DNA from: Shouchella sp047238345
GTDB taxonomy: Bacteria; Bacillota; Bacilli; Bacillales; Bacillaceae_D
DNA length: 64,000 nt
Direction: 5' to 3'
NCBI RefSeq assembly: GCF_047238345.1
Contig: NZ_JBDFMQ010000001.1
Location: forward strand, 310,001-374,000
The notes beneath the pieces were generated by a model. The model was given only the letters and a program-made list of their open reading frames with translations. It ran no database searches and was not told the DNA's origin. A program made the position numbers and the translations under genes. Shown one piece after another: positions 1 through 8,781 of this stretch. Positions within the stretch are counted from its first letter, which is position 1. The number at the start of each line of letters is the position of its first letter.

Positions 1-387
1 GCAGCGGAAGAAAAAGCGAAACAGCTTAACGTGAAAATGGTAATTTCCGTTGTGGATGACGGTGGAAATATGATTGCTGTTCATCGCATGGATGATGCGT
101 GGCTAGCGAGTGTTGATATTGCTCAGAAGAAAGCGTGGACCTCTGTCGCATTAAAAACGAAAACATCAGAGTTAGCTGAAGCAACTGTTCCAAATGCAGA
201 GTTATATGGATTAAATACAACGAACGATGGTCGAATTGTCTTGTTTGGAGGAGGCATTCCGTTAAGACATGGAGAGACGATTGTTGGTGCCATTGGCGTA
301 AGCGGTAGTTCAGTAGAGGATGACGTGACTGTTGCAGAAGCTGGTGTTTATCGTTTTGATGACGATCTAGCAAAAGCAGGGATGTAA
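1..387 (+). CDS. GlcG/HbpS-family (DUF336) protein, 3' part
   Basis: The reading frame is open from the first base, so the 5' end lies outside the window; a GTG at 31 is an internal codon. The 128 visible residues have the GlcG/HbpS (haem-degrading-like) fold signature: a VVDDGGN turn near the start, an alternating alpha/beta middle, and the glycine-rich LFGGGIPL and GAIGVSGSS segments. Relatives bind haem or small organic ligands and are often encoded beside oxidoreductase genes. Here the next gene is a zinc alcohol dehydrogenase 27 bases downstream with its own AGGAGG site, so the two are probably cotranscribed. The precise ligand cannot be read from sequence. Confidence 0.8.
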   Translation, partial: AAEEKAKQLNVKMVISVVDDGGNMIAVHRMDDAWLASVDIAQKKAWTSVALKTKTSELAEATVPNAELYGLNTTNDGRIVLFGGGIPLRHGETIVGAIGVSGSSVEDDVTVAEAGVYRFDDDLAKAGM

Positions 388-414
388 GCATCGTTAAACT
401 ATAGGAGGGATAAG

Positions 415-1629
415 ATGGCGAACAATCGTGGTGTTGTATACATGGGCAAGAAGGGTGTTGAGATTCAAGACATTGAATACCCTGAATTAGTCTTAAAGGA
501 TGGACCCGGGGTTCCGAAAGCGAATGTCGGTCGGAAATGTGAACACGGCGTAATTTTAAAAGTCATCGTCACGAATATATGCGGAAGTGACCAGCACATG
601 GTACGAGGACGGACGACGGCACCAGAAGGGCTTGTTCTAGGGCATGAAATTACTGGTGAAGTCGTCGAAATTGGACGAGATGTGGAGTTCATCGAAAAAG
701 GGGATATTGTTTCGGTTCCGTTTAACATTGCTTGTGGTCGCTGTGTCATGTGTCAGGAACAGAAAACCCATATTTGTTTGAATGTGAATCCAGAACGACC
801 TGGTTCAGCCTATGGATATGTGGATATGGGCGGATGGGTTGGCGGTCAATCGGAATATGTGATGGTCCCCTATGCTGATTTTCAATTACTTAAATTTCCG
901 AATAAAGAAAAGGCCATGGAGAAAATCCTTGATCTTACGATGTTGACCGATATTTTTCCGACAGGTTTCCACGGTGCTTATACAGCTGGAGTTGGCATTG
1001 GCTCGACCGTTTATGTGGCAGGAGCAGGTCCTGTTGGTTTAGCGGCGGCTCATTCTGCACAACTTTTAGGCGCATCGAGCGTCATTGTTGGTGACATGAA
1101 CGAGGAACGATTGGCACAAGCACGCAGCTTTGGTTGTGAAACGGTGGATTTATCCAAACATGATCGACTTGGAGAACAAATTGAAAACATTTTAGGTGTA
1201 GCAGAAGTAGATGCTGCCGTGGACGCGGTTGGCTTTGAAGCATCTGGTCATGGAGAAAATGCAGGAGAACAACCAGCTGCGGTACTTAATGCAATTATGG
1301 ATGTGACCCAAGCGGGCGGAAAGCTTGGCATTCCAGGGCTTTACGTGACGGAAGATCCAGGGGCGTCAGATGAAGATGCAAAAACAGGATCATTAAAGGT
1401 TCGTTTCGGACAAGGGTGGGCAAAAGCGCACACGTTTGTCACGGGTCAAACACCTGCAATGCAATATAACCGAAAGCTAATGAAGTTAATTATGTCGGGG
1501 AAAGCTGATATTGCCAAAGCGGTTAATGCAACCGTCATTTCATTGGATGAAGCACCGGCTGGATATGCGGATTTTGATAGTGGGGTTGCGAAGAAGTTTG
1601 TCATTGATCCACATGGTATGCTGAAATAA
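415..1629 (+). CDS. Zinc-dependent dehydrogenase, glutathione-independent formaldehyde dehydrogenase type
   Basis: This 404-residue medium-chain dehydrogenase has the length and layout of Pseudomonas FdhA-type enzymes, which oxidise formaldehyde or dismutate aldehydes with tightly bound NAD. The catalytic zinc ligands are Cys56 (NICGSDQH) and His77 in GHEITGE. The structural zinc lobe has four cysteines at about 107, 110, 113 and 121. The Rossmann motif GAGPVGLAAA lies near residue 205. The ATG at 415 follows AGGAGG. The gene follows the GlcG-like gene and ends at a strong terminator. The exact substrate is inferred; another small aldehyde or alcohol is possible. Confidence 0.82.
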   Translation: MANNRGVVYMGKKGVEIQDIEYPELVLKDGPGVPKANVGRKCEHGVILKVIVTNICGSDQHMVRGRTTAPEGLVLGHEITGEVVEIGRDVEFIEKGDIVSVPFNIACGRCVMCQEQKTHICLNVNPERPGSAYGYVDMGGWVGGQSEYVMVPYADFQLLKFPNKEKAMEKILDLTMLTDIFPTGFHGAYTAGVGIGSTVYVAGAGPVGLAAAHSAQLLGASSVIVGDMNEERLAQARSFGCETVDLSKHDRLGEQIENILGVAEVDAAVDAVGFEASGHGENAGEQPAAVLNAIMDVTQAGGKLGIPGLYVTEDPGASDEDAKTGSLKVRFGQGWAKAHTFVTGQTPAMQYNRKLMKLIMSGKADIAKAVNATVISLDEAPAGYADFDSGVAKKFVIDPHGMLK

Positions 1630-1635
1630 GGATAT

Positions 1636-1678
1636 ATAAACCAAGTAAAGGAATCTTCCTTGCTTGGTTTATTTTTGG
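1636..1678 (+). terminator. Intrinsic terminator after the zinc dehydrogenase
   Basis: A 10-bp stem ATAAACCAAG/CTTGGTTTAT (1636-1645 and 1663-1672) encloses a second inverted repeat AAGGAA/TTCCTT and is followed by TTTTT. It separates the dehydrogenase from the downstream regulator unit. Confidence 0.85.
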
Positions 1679-1719
1679 CATAATAGAAGCATACAAAGAG
1701 ATCAAAGGAGCATACATAC

Positions 1720-1914
1720 ATGGATCATGAAGCAGCAGAACAACTAATCGAGCAATTACGAAACGGAGAAAAAGAAGAAGTGGTCATTTCGAAGGATGAG
1801 TTTACAAATTTCCGAGAAGTGCTTGTTAAACAAGCAGACAAAAAAGATTTTCGAGGCAACGCACAACATCGAGGGTCGGTCATTTATACGTATGAGCCTG
1901 GTTGGACGGCGTAA
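1720..1914 (+). CDS. Small protein upstream of the sigma-54 activator, unknown function
   Basis: This 64-residue soluble protein begins at an ATG nine bases after AAAGGAG. It is charged (Glu/Lys rich) in the first half and ends in a Tyr/Trp-containing tail. It has no signal peptide or membrane segment. Its stop codon lies three bases before the ATG of the sigma-54 activator, which has no good ribosome binding site of its own, so the two are probably translationally coupled. I do not recognise a named family. The tight coupling suggests a partner or modulator of the activator, but that is inference. Confidence 0.65.
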   Translation: MDHEAAEQLIEQLRNGEKEEVVISKDEFTNFREVLVKQADKKDFRGNAQHRGSVIYTYEPGWTA

Positions 1915-1917
1915 AAG

Positions 1918-3522
1918 ATGGAAAAGAATGATGCTGTCGTAAAAGCGAATGAGTCTCTTTCTACGGTCGTGGTGAAGATGATTAAAGGGAACCATATTTC
2001 CATGAATGTGAAGAACGAGAACGGACGAAGGTTAGGCGAATTAGCTTTATCCGATGTCCGACAAGCCATTCAATCAGGTCGAGAGAGCGACTCTGCGATC
2101 ACGCTTTTGCAAAATCGGCCGGAGACTGCCTCATCCAATCAATTTGAATCGTTATTAAAAAGCGAGATGTTTGCGATAGTAATGGATTCTCTATATGACG
2201 GTGTATATGTAACCGATGGAACAGGTGTGACGCTGAAAGTGAACCAAGCGTATGAACGAATCACCGGCATCCCTGCCCAGACCATTATTGGCATGCATAT
2301 GCGAGACATGGAGAAAGCAGGCTATATTTCAAATTCAATCTCGCTTGAAGTGCTTAAACAGAAAAAAGTCGTGACTCGAATGCAACGCTTAGCAAGTGGT
2401 AGAAAAGCGATGGTGTCAGGTACACCTTCTTTTAATTCCGCTGGTGAAATTGAATATGTGGTCAGTACGGTTCGAGATATGACCGATCTTCTTCGTATGC
2501 AGGCTGAACTTGAAGATTTGAAAGAATGGCAAGCGGAACGAGCACATTACGTCATAAAGCAAGATAAGACATCGATTATTGCTGAAGATGAACAAACGAT
2601 TTCGTTTTTGGCGAAAGCGCGTCGTGTGGCTCAGACGACGGCTACTGTTTGTCTGCTTGGTGAGAGTGGTGTTGGTAAGACGAAGGTCGCTACATACATT
2701 CACGAACATTCACAGCGACAGGACAAACCCTTCGTTGTTGTAAACTGTGGTGCAATTAGTGAGTCGTTAATTGAAGCAGAATTGTTCGGCTATGCGCCAG
2801 GTGCATTTACCGGTGCTTTAACGAAAGGAAAGAAAGGACTTGTTGAAGTGGCTCATGGTGGAACCTTGTTTCTTGATGAAGTTGGTGATCTACCATTAGC
2901 AACACAAGTAAAGCTCTTGAAAGTTCTCGATGATTCGTGTTTTACGCCTGTAGGCTCAACAGAGACGAAGCGCGTAGATGTTCGTTTTGTCTCAGCAACC
3001 AATCGCGACCTCAAGTCATTAGTGAAAAATGGACAAATGCGCGATGATTTTTATTATCGAATTGCGGTTGTGCCCCTTTCAATTGCACCGCTACGTCATC
3101 GACCGATGGAGATTCGCCGTCTAGCACATCTCTTCTTAAGCGAGTACAACGATCGTTATCAGCGCAATGTAACGTTAGATGAAGAAGCTTTACACGCTAT
3201 ACAGTCTTGGCAATGGCCAGGGAATATTCGAGAATTAAAGAACGCGATTGATTATGTCGTCGCGACAACACCTGTTGGGGTTGCCGGAAAAGATTCCTTG
3301 CCGAAGCCGTTATGGGAAGAAAGGCTAGACGAAGAGGATGGTCGTACGTTAAAGGATGTGCTCCAGTCTGTTGAGAAGCGGATGATTGAAGAAGCGATCA
3401 TCATGCATAAAACGACACGCGCAGCAGCGAAAGCGTTAAATATTAGTCAAGCAGCACTCGTAACAAAACGGAAGGGTTACCGCGATGGTGATCACCAATG
3501 CGATCAATTGATCAGAAAATGA
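1918..3522 (+). CDS. Sigma-54-dependent transcriptional activator (PAS, AAA+, Fis HTH)
   Basis: This 534-residue enhancer-binding protein has an N-terminal region (about 5-50) resembling half of a CBS domain, then a PAS domain (about 80-195) that would sense the inducer. The AAA+ domain spans about 220-455, with Walker A GESGVGKT (248-255), the sigma-54 contact loop GAFTGA (295-300) and Walker B GTLFLDE (about 315-321). A Fis-type helix-turn-helix (AAAKALNISQAAL) is near the C-terminus. All residues needed to activate RpoN holoenzyme are visible. It lies directly upstream of a -24/-12 promoter and three catabolic genes, which it very likely controls. The tail after the HTH is longer than usual and its codons contain two perfect palindromes. 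Confidence 0.93.
   Translation: MEKNDAVVKANESLSTVVVKMIKGNHISMNVKNENGRRLGELALSDVRQAIQSGRESDSAITLLQNRPETASSNQFESLLKSEMFAIVMDSLYDGVYVTDGTGVTLKVNQAYERITGIPAQTIIGMHMRDMEKAGYISNSISLEVLKQKKVVTRMQRLASGRKAMVSGTPSFNSAGEIEYVVSTVRDMTDLLRMQAELEDLKEWQAERAHYVIKQDKTSIIAEDEQTISFLAKARRVAQTTATVCLLGESGVGKTKVATYIHEHSQRQDKPFVVVNCGAISESLIEAELFGYAPGAFTGALTKGKKGLVEVAHGGTLFLDEVGDLPLATQVKLLKVLDDSCFTPVGSTETKRVDVRFVSATNRDLKSLVKNGQMRDDFYYRIAVVPLSIAPLRHRPMEIRRLAHLFLSEYNDRYQRNVTLDEEALHAIQSWQWPGNIRELKNAIDYVVATTPVGVAGKDSLPKPLWEERLDEEDGRTLKDVLQSVEKRMIEEAIIMHKTTRAAAKALNISQAALVTKRKGYRDGDHQCDQLIRK
3486..3513. promoter_or_regulatory. Paired palindromes, candidate upstream activator sites
   Basis: Two perfect 12-bp palindromes, TGGTGATCACCA (3486-3497) and GATCAATTGATC (3502-3513), lie with centres 16 bp apart inside the last codons of the activator gene. 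They sit about 55-80 bp upstream of the -24 element, where sigma-54 enhancer sites are normally found. Binding by the adjacent activator is inferred. Confidence 0.45.
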
Positions 3523-3565
3523 ATCAATCTTTGTTCGTAGACCTTAGACATAAGCCGTTAAGGAG

Positions 3566-3583
3566 TTGGCATGGTTCTTGCTT
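3566..3583 (+). promoter_or_regulatory. Sigma-54 (-24/-12) promoter
   Basis: TTGGCAT-N5-TTGCTT matches the RpoN consensus TGGCAC-N5-TTGCW with a single change. The invariant GG (3568-3569) and GC (3580-3581) are separated by ten bases. It lies 33 bases before the iron alcohol dehydrogenase start and directly after a GAFTGA-bearing activator gene. Confidence 0.85.
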
Positions 3584-3615
3584 AATCTTTTCTATAAAGA
3601 TAGGGGGAATTAAAA

Positions 3616-4782
3616 ATGAATCAACACCTTTTTAAAAGCGCTTACAAAATTTGGACGGGTGCTGGGGCAACCGCACAATTAAAACAAGAAGTGGAACGAC
3701 TTCAAATGAATAACCCGCTAATTGTAAGTGATGGCATTATAAAAAAGGTAGGATTGCTCGACGAAGTGTGCGCAACGTTAGAAGGATTTTCGTATGGCAC
3801 GTTTTTAGATGTTGAACCTGAGCCAGCATTTTCAGTTATTGAGGCATGTAAAGAAGTGTTTCTGGCTGGTGGCCATGATGGATTTATTGCCATCGGTGGA
3901 GGAAGTGCAATTGATACGGCGAAAGCGGCGTCCGTCTATGCGTCTTACGAAGGGTCTTTGCATGATTTTGTTGGTACGGATTTGGTGCCGCAAAAAGGAG
4001 CACCACTTATTGCGATTCCGACAACAGCCGGTACAGGGTCTGAAGTGACGAATATCGCCATTTTATCCGACAAAGATGCACAATTAAAAAAAGGGATTGC
4101 CAGTGATTATCTTTTGCCTGATGTCGCAATTGTGGCTCCGGAAATGACACGGACCGCTCCACAACATGTGACGGCAGCAAGCGGAATTGATGCGATGGTA
4201 CATGGTATTGAAGCATATTTGTCGGTACATGCGTCGCCAATAACGGATGCATTAGCGCTTAAATCAATGACAATGATTGCGCGGAGCTTGCCAAAGGCGT
4301 ACTCAAATGTGAACCATTTGGAAGCAAGAGAAGAAATGGCAACAGCAAGTTTAATGGCAGGAATGGCGTTTGGAAATGCAGGTGTTGGTGCGGTACATGC
4401 CTTGGCTTATCCTCTAGGTGGGCGTTTCCAAATGGCACATGGCGTCAGCAACGCTCTGCTCCTACCGTTTGTCATGGAAGTGAATAAACCAGCTTGTTTA
4501 GAGCGGCTAAAAGACATTGCCGATGCGCTAGGCGAGCAAACATCGGGCTTAAGTCTAAATGAAGCAGCAGATCGAGCGATTTTGGCCATGACACGCTTAT
4601 GTGCGCAAGTGAAGATTCCAGCTAGTTTAAAAGAGTTTGATATTAAAGAAAGTGATTTAGAAGAGATGGCAGAAGATGCATCAAAGATTGATCGTCTATT
4701 AAAAAACAATCCTCGTCAACTGACGAAAGCTGAAATCTATGAGATCTATCAGGCTGCATATGTAGGACGGGTACAGCAATGA
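3616..4782 (+). CDS. Iron-containing alcohol dehydrogenase
   Basis: This 388-residue group III (iron-dependent) alcohol dehydrogenase has the NAD-binding GGGSAIDTAKA segment near residue 95, a TTAGTGSEVT segment near 138, and the metal-binding region with DAMVHGIEA, AVHALAYPLGG and MAHGVSNA contributing the Asp and His ligands. It is the first gene behind the sigma-54 promoter, and its stop overlaps the start of the permease. With a succinate-semialdehyde-type dehydrogenase in the same operon it may oxidise a hydroxy acid such as 4-hydroxybutyrate to the semialdehyde. That substrate is inference; other diols or hydroxy acids would fit the fold. Confidence 0.88.
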   Translation: MNQHLFKSAYKIWTGAGATAQLKQEVERLQMNNPLIVSDGIIKKVGLLDEVCATLEGFSYGTFLDVEPEPAFSVIEACKEVFLAGGHDGFIAIGGGSAIDTAKAASVYASYEGSLHDFVGTDLVPQKGAPLIAIPTTAGTGSEVTNIAILSDKDAQLKKGIASDYLLPDVAIVAPEMTRTAPQHVTAASGIDAMVHGIEAYLSVHASPITDALALKSMTMIARSLPKAYSNVNHLEAREEMATASLMAGMAFGNAGVGAVHALAYPLGGRFQMAHGVSNALLLPFVMEVNKPACLERLKDIADALGEQTSGLSLNEAADRAILAMTRLCAQVKIPASLKEFDIKESDLEEMAEDASKIDRLLKNNPRQLTKAEIYEIYQAAYVGRVQQ

Positions 4783-6161
4783 AATGGAAGCAGAGGCAGG
4801 ATGGTCAAGAAACACCGTATCAACCACTAGGCCCATTTAAAATTCGTGTGCCGTTTTACCATTATCGATTTGAATGGCCTGACTATGTCCAAGGTTTGCT
4901 TATGTGTGCCGTTGATCTAGCTGCCATTCCTCTATTAATGGAACTGCTTGGCATGCCTTTTGAAGCAGCCTTGGCTGTTGTTATTTTGAATGGTCTTTTG
5001 TATTTAACACACCATTTATTAGGGGACCCAGTTGTGCCTGGTTGGATAACACCAGCCATTCCTTTAATCATGATCTATGTGTCTTCCTTTCCAGAAGATG
5101 AACGGGTCCATGCATTGATTGCCTTTCAGTTAACCCTCGGTCTACTATCAATCTTTCTAGGGGCGACAGGGTTAGTGAGCAAAGTTGTTCATGTTGTTCC
5201 TAGCGCCATTAAGTCTGGTGTGATTTTAGGCGCTGGAATTATTGCGGTCATTACAATCTTTGAAGTTGGTGGAAGGTTTGAATCATTCCCGTGGACGATA
5301 TCGATTGCGATTGGAATCGGATTCTACTTGTTGTTTTCTAAACACTTTCAAAAATTAAAAGCGCGAGGTAAACTCTATGGTTTAATTGGTAAATTAGGTA
5401 TTTTGCCAATTATTCTTCTTGCTGTTATCGTTGCACCTTTATTTGGAGAAGCCCCGTGGCCAAACATAGAATGGGGATTTTCGAAGCCAGATTTTATGAC
5501 ACTTTGGAGTGAGTATACGTTGTTTGGGGTAGGTTTCCCTCCTCTTATGATGTTTTTAACCTGTTTGCCAACGGTTTTTGCTGCTTACCTTGTGTTGTTT
5601 GGTGACATTTTGCAAGCAAAAGCAATTATTAAAGAAGCCGATGTGGTTCGTCAAGATGAAAAAGTCGATTACAATCCGAATCGTGCTCATCTTATTTTCG
5701 GCGGTCGAAATGGCATCATGAGTATCATCGGTCCAGATGTCACCATGGCAGGTCCGACTTGGGCGGCGATGCAAGTGGTGATTGCAGAGCGGTTTAAAGA
5801 AGGGAAGAGATCCATGCACTCCATTTTTGGAGGAATGGGATCGTTTCGGTTTGGGACAAACACGGGTTTATTGCTGTTGCCGATTGTGAGTTTAGTTGAG
5901 CCAATTCTTGGAGTAGCCATGGCGCTCACACTATTGATTCAAGGTTATGTGAGTGTAAGAATTGGAATATTAGAAGCGAAGAGTCAAAGAGACTTAGGGA
6001 TAGCGGGAATAATTGCCGCGATTTTAGCGGTGAAAGGTGCTGCTTGGGCATTTGCCGCAGGGGTTATTTTATGTCTATTAATCTACGGTAAGCAATTTTT
6101 TAAAGGCGAAACCGATGAGACATTTGTAAAAGATCAAGATGAAGAAAAGAGAGGTGCGTAA
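4779..6161 (+). CDS. Polytopic permease, NCS2/SLC26-like
   Basis: This 460-residue integral membrane protein has about 12-14 hydrophobic segments. Features resembling nucleobase-ascorbate and SulP-type carriers include short glycine/proline-rich stretches (HLLGDPVVPGWITPAIPL near 85-100) and a second-half segment NGIMSIIGPDVTMAGPTWAA. It overlaps the alcohol dehydrogenase stop by four bases (ATGA) and is followed two bases later by the aldehyde dehydrogenase, so it is firmly inside the sigma-54 operon. It probably imports the operon's substrate, an organic acid or alcohol. I would not assign a substrate from sequence alone. Confidence 0.75.
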   Translation: MKWKQRQDGQETPYQPLGPFKIRVPFYHYRFEWPDYVQGLLMCAVDLAAIPLLMELLGMPFEAALAVVILNGLLYLTHHLLGDPVVPGWITPAIPLIMIYVSSFPEDERVHALIAFQLTLGLLSIFLGATGLVSKVVHVVPSAIKSGVILGAGIIAVITIFEVGGRFESFPWTISIAIGIGFYLLFSKHFQKLKARGKLYGLIGKLGILPIILLAVIVAPLFGEAPWPNIEWGFSKPDFMTLWSEYTLFGVGFPPLMMFLTCLPTVFAAYLVLFGDILQAKAIIKEADVVRQDEKVDYNPNRAHLIFGGRNGIMSIIGPDVTMAGPTWAAMQVVIAERFKEGKRSMHSIFGGMGSFRFGTNTGLLLLPIVSLVEPILGVAMALTLLIQGYVSVRIGILEAKSQRDLGIAGIIAAILAVKGAAWAFAAGVILCLLIYGKQFFKGETDETFVKDQDEEKRGA

Positions 6162-6163
6162 TC

Positions 6164-7582
6164 ATGAAAAAAGGGTTGTTTATTAACAATGAGGTTGTTT
6201 GGGCAGACGATGTCATGGAGGTGGAGAATCCAGCCACTAAGGAAATCATTGGGACTGTTGCGAAAGCAGGAGCGAAAGAAGCGAGGGCTGCTGTGGATGC
6301 GGCTGCAGACGCCTTACAAGCTTGGAAAAGCAAAACAGCAGCTGAACGCAGTGAATACTTGATGGCATGGCACGCACGTATAAAAGAAGAAGAAGAGGCT
6401 CTTGGAGAAGGGATGACCCGTGAACAGGGGAAACCTCTAGCAGAAGCAATTGGGGAAATCCGTTATGCGAACAGTTTTCTCTCATGGTATGCAGAGGAAG
6501 GGAAACGAATTTATGGCGAAACCGTTCCAGCAAGCGCGCCGAACAAGCGAATTTTCGTGCAGAAACAAGCGATTGGTGTTATTGCGGCCATTACCCCGTG
6601 GAATTTTCCTGCTGCGATGTTAACCCGGAAATTAGGTCCGGCACTTGCGGCAGGTTGCACAGCTGTCGTTAAACCATCAGAACTGACGCCATTTACCGCT
6701 TATCGACTCACAGAACTTGCGTTGGAAGCAGGGATTCCAAAAGGGGTCATTAATGTGGTTACTGGTGATGCAGCAGCAATCGGAAAGACGTGGATGGAAG
6801 ATGAGCGAGTTCGAAAAGTTTCGTTTACTGGATCAACCGCAGTTGGGAAATTGTTGATGCGACAAGCAGCAGATACTGTAAAAAAACTCTCGTTAGAATT
6901 GGGTGGGCATGCACCGTTTATCGTGACCGAACATGCAGACATCGCTAAAGCAGTAAAAGGATTGATGGGCTCGAAGTATCGTAATGGCGGGCAGACGTGT
7001 GTATGCGCAAACCGTGTTTACGTACATGAATCGATAAAAGAACCGTTCACTAAAGCGTTTATTAACGAAATGAGTGCTTTGAAGACCGGTAATGGTCTTT
7101 CCGCTGATTCCGATATTGGCCCCCTTGTCAATCAGAGTGCAGTAGAGAAAGTAGACAAACACCTCCGTGATGCGGAAGCACAAGGAGGAACTCTTGTTTA
7201 TGGACAGGAACCAGAAGAGACAGATGGCTATTATCAAACGCCTGTAGTGGTAACGAATGCGACGGATGAGATGTTATGTATGAATGAAGAAACATTCGGT
7301 CCCCTCGCACCAATTGCTAGTTATCAAACGATTGAAGATGTGATCCAGCGAGCCAATCAAACTCCATTTGGTTTAGCTGCTTATGTGTATTCAAATGATC
7401 TGCCAGAAGCATTTACGATTTCTGAAGCGTTAGAGTATGGCATTGTCGGGTTAAATGATGGACTGCCATCGGTTGTTCAAGCGCCTTTTGGGGGAATGAA
7501 AGAAAGTGGCTTAGGGCGTGAAGGTGGACACTGGGGCATAGAGGAGTACTTGGAAGTAAAATATATTTCCATGCAGTTATAA
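6164..7582 (+). CDS. gabD: NAD(P)-dependent succinate-semialdehyde dehydrogenase type
   Basis: This 472-residue aldehyde dehydrogenase has the PWNFP motif near 145, the SFTGSTAVG nucleotide-binding loop near 223, the general base Glu in LELGGHAPF near 248, and the catalytic Cys in GGQTCVCANR near 281. The Cys-x-Cys arrangement is typical of GabD-like succinate-semialdehyde dehydrogenases. It starts two bases after the permease stop. As last gene of the operon it would convert the semialdehyde made by the iron dehydrogenase to a dicarboxylate such as succinate. GabD orthology is likely, but glutarate semialdehyde is also possible. Confidence 0.82.
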   Translation: MKKGLFINNEVVWADDVMEVENPATKEIIGTVAKAGAKEARAAVDAAADALQAWKSKTAAERSEYLMAWHARIKEEEEALGEGMTREQGKPLAEAIGEIRYANSFLSWYAEEGKRIYGETVPASAPNKRIFVQKQAIGVIAAITPWNFPAAMLTRKLGPALAAGCTAVVKPSELTPFTAYRLTELALEAGIPKGVINVVTGDAAAIGKTWMEDERVRKVSFTGSTAVGKLLMRQAADTVKKLSLELGGHAPFIVTEHADIAKAVKGLMGSKYRNGGQTCVCANRVYVHESIKEPFTKAFINEMSALKTGNGLSADSDIGPLVNQSAVEKVDKHLRDAEAQGGTLVYGQEPEETDGYYQTPVVVTNATDEMLCMNEETFGPLAPIASYQTIEDVIQRANQTPFGLAAYVYSNDLPEAFTISEALEYGIVGLNDGLPSVVQAPFGGMKESGLGREGGHWGIEEYLEVKYISMQL

Positions 7583-7620
7583 GTAAATAGTCAACTGAGA
7601 CACCAGCATGACGCGCAAGG

Positions 7621-7655
7621 GCGAATGATCCAGATGGACATTCGCTTATTGTTTC
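7621..7655 (+). terminator. Intrinsic terminator of the sigma-54 operon
   Basis: GCGAATG (7621-7627) pairs with CATTCGC (7639-7645), with an inner TCC/GGA extension, followed by a T-rich tail. Confidence 0.65.
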
Positions 7656-7722
7656 TTGTTCTTATCTGGAGATCGTTAGAATTCTTTTGTCCCACTTTGT
7701 CCACTTTTTTGTGCAAATTCTG

Positions 7723-7728
7723 TATAAT
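7723..7728 (+). promoter_or_regulatory. Perfect -10 element TATAAT
   Basis: TATAAT at 7723-7728 predicts transcription from about 7735. That excludes the upstream in-frame start codons of the acetyltransferase and supports the TTG start at 7750. The -35 is poor (TTGTCC at 20 bp). Confidence 0.5.
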
Positions 7729-7749
7729 ATGAAAAAAGGGGGAGTAGAG

Positions 7750-8193
7750 TTGGAACTACTACAAGCGACAAAAGATGATTTAACAGGCGTGTCCCTTCTC
7801 TTTAACCAATACAGAATGTTCTATAACCAAGTGGATGACATGAATGGTGCAGAATCGTATATAAGAGAACGGTTACAGCAAGGGGATTCAGTCATTTTTG
7901 TTATGAAAGAAGGAGACACCTATTTAGGTTTCACCCAGCTGTACCCGACATTTTCATCAATCTCAATGAAAAAGGCTTGGATTCTCAATGATTTGTATGT
8001 ACATGAAGAGGTACGAGGAAAAGGTGTCGCTGAATCGCTCTTGAATCGAGCGAAGACATTTGCTTTGGAGACTGAAGCAGTAAGTATTGCCTTAAGTACT
8101 GCGCCAGATAATCTTCCTGCACAACGATTGTATGAAAAACTTGGGTATGAGCGGGACGAGCAATTCTATCATTATGAATTAAATTTAGGTTGA
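7750..8193 (+). CDS. GNAT family N-acetyltransferase
   Basis: This 147-residue protein has the GNAT core: an N-terminal ATKDDL strand-turn, the central LNDLYVHEEVRGKGVAESLL segment (acetyl-CoA pyrophosphate loop RGKGVA) and the C-terminal APDNLPAQRLYEKLGY motif. I chose the TTG at 7750 because GGGGGAG lies six bases before it and because a perfect TATAAT ends at 7728; the longer frame from 7687 would start upstream of the promoter. The acceptor substrate is unknown. The next gene follows after 13 bases. Confidence 0.82.
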   Translation: MELLQATKDDLTGVSLLFNQYRMFYNQVDDMNGAESYIRERLQQGDSVIFVMKEGDTYLGFTQLYPTFSSISMKKAWILNDLYVHEEVRGKGVAESLLNRAKTFALETEAVSIALSTAPDNLPAQRLYEKLGYERDEQFYHYELNLG

Positions 8194-8206
8194 AGAAGGT
8201 GTGAAG

Positions 8207-8765
8207 ATGGCCAAGCTCGTTATTCTTTTTGGACCTCAAGCAGTTGGAAAGATGACGGTAGGAGAAGCGCTTGCTGAGCAGACATCACTAAAGCTTTTTC
8301 ATAACCATATGTCCATTGATATGGTCGCACCGATTTTTGGATTCCAAGCCGAGACGTGGCGTTTAGTCGACCTGTTTAGAAAAGAAATGTTAATCAGTGG
8401 CGAAAAGTGATTTAGACGGGTTAATTTTTACATACGTTTGGGCGTTTGATCGTCAGGAAGATTGGGATTATATCGACAAAGTCACAAGCATATTTGAAGA
8501 AAACGGTGGTTCGATTTACTTTGTCGAGCTAGAGGCTGCATTCGCTGAGCGACTCGCTCGAAATAAAAGCACGTATCGGTTACAGCAAAAGCCAACGAAA
8601 CGAGATGTCGATTTTTCAGAGAAAGAATTAAAAGAGAGTGCGCAGACCTACCGTTTAAATTCAGAAATTGGTGAATTAACCAAACCCTATTATTTACGAA
8701 TAAACAATACAAATCGTACACCTAGCGATGTTGCTACAGAGATCAAGCGAACGTTTAACTTATAA
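8207..8765 (+). pseudogene. P-loop kinase-like gene split by a frameshift
   Basis: Two overlapping frames together make a shikimate-kinase-like nucleotide kinase of about 185 residues. The first (ATG 8207, seven bases after AGAAGG) carries the P-loop GPQAVGKMT and the HNHMSIDM segment but stops at 8410. The second frame resumes at about 8397 with AKSDLDGLIFTYVW and runs to 8765. One missing base near 8395 restores a continuous protein. Either the gene is inactivated or the base was lost in sequencing; the downstream part is otherwise intact, so the lesion is recent or artefactual. Confidence 0.75.
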
Positions 8766-8781
8766 AGGGAGGGATACTCTT

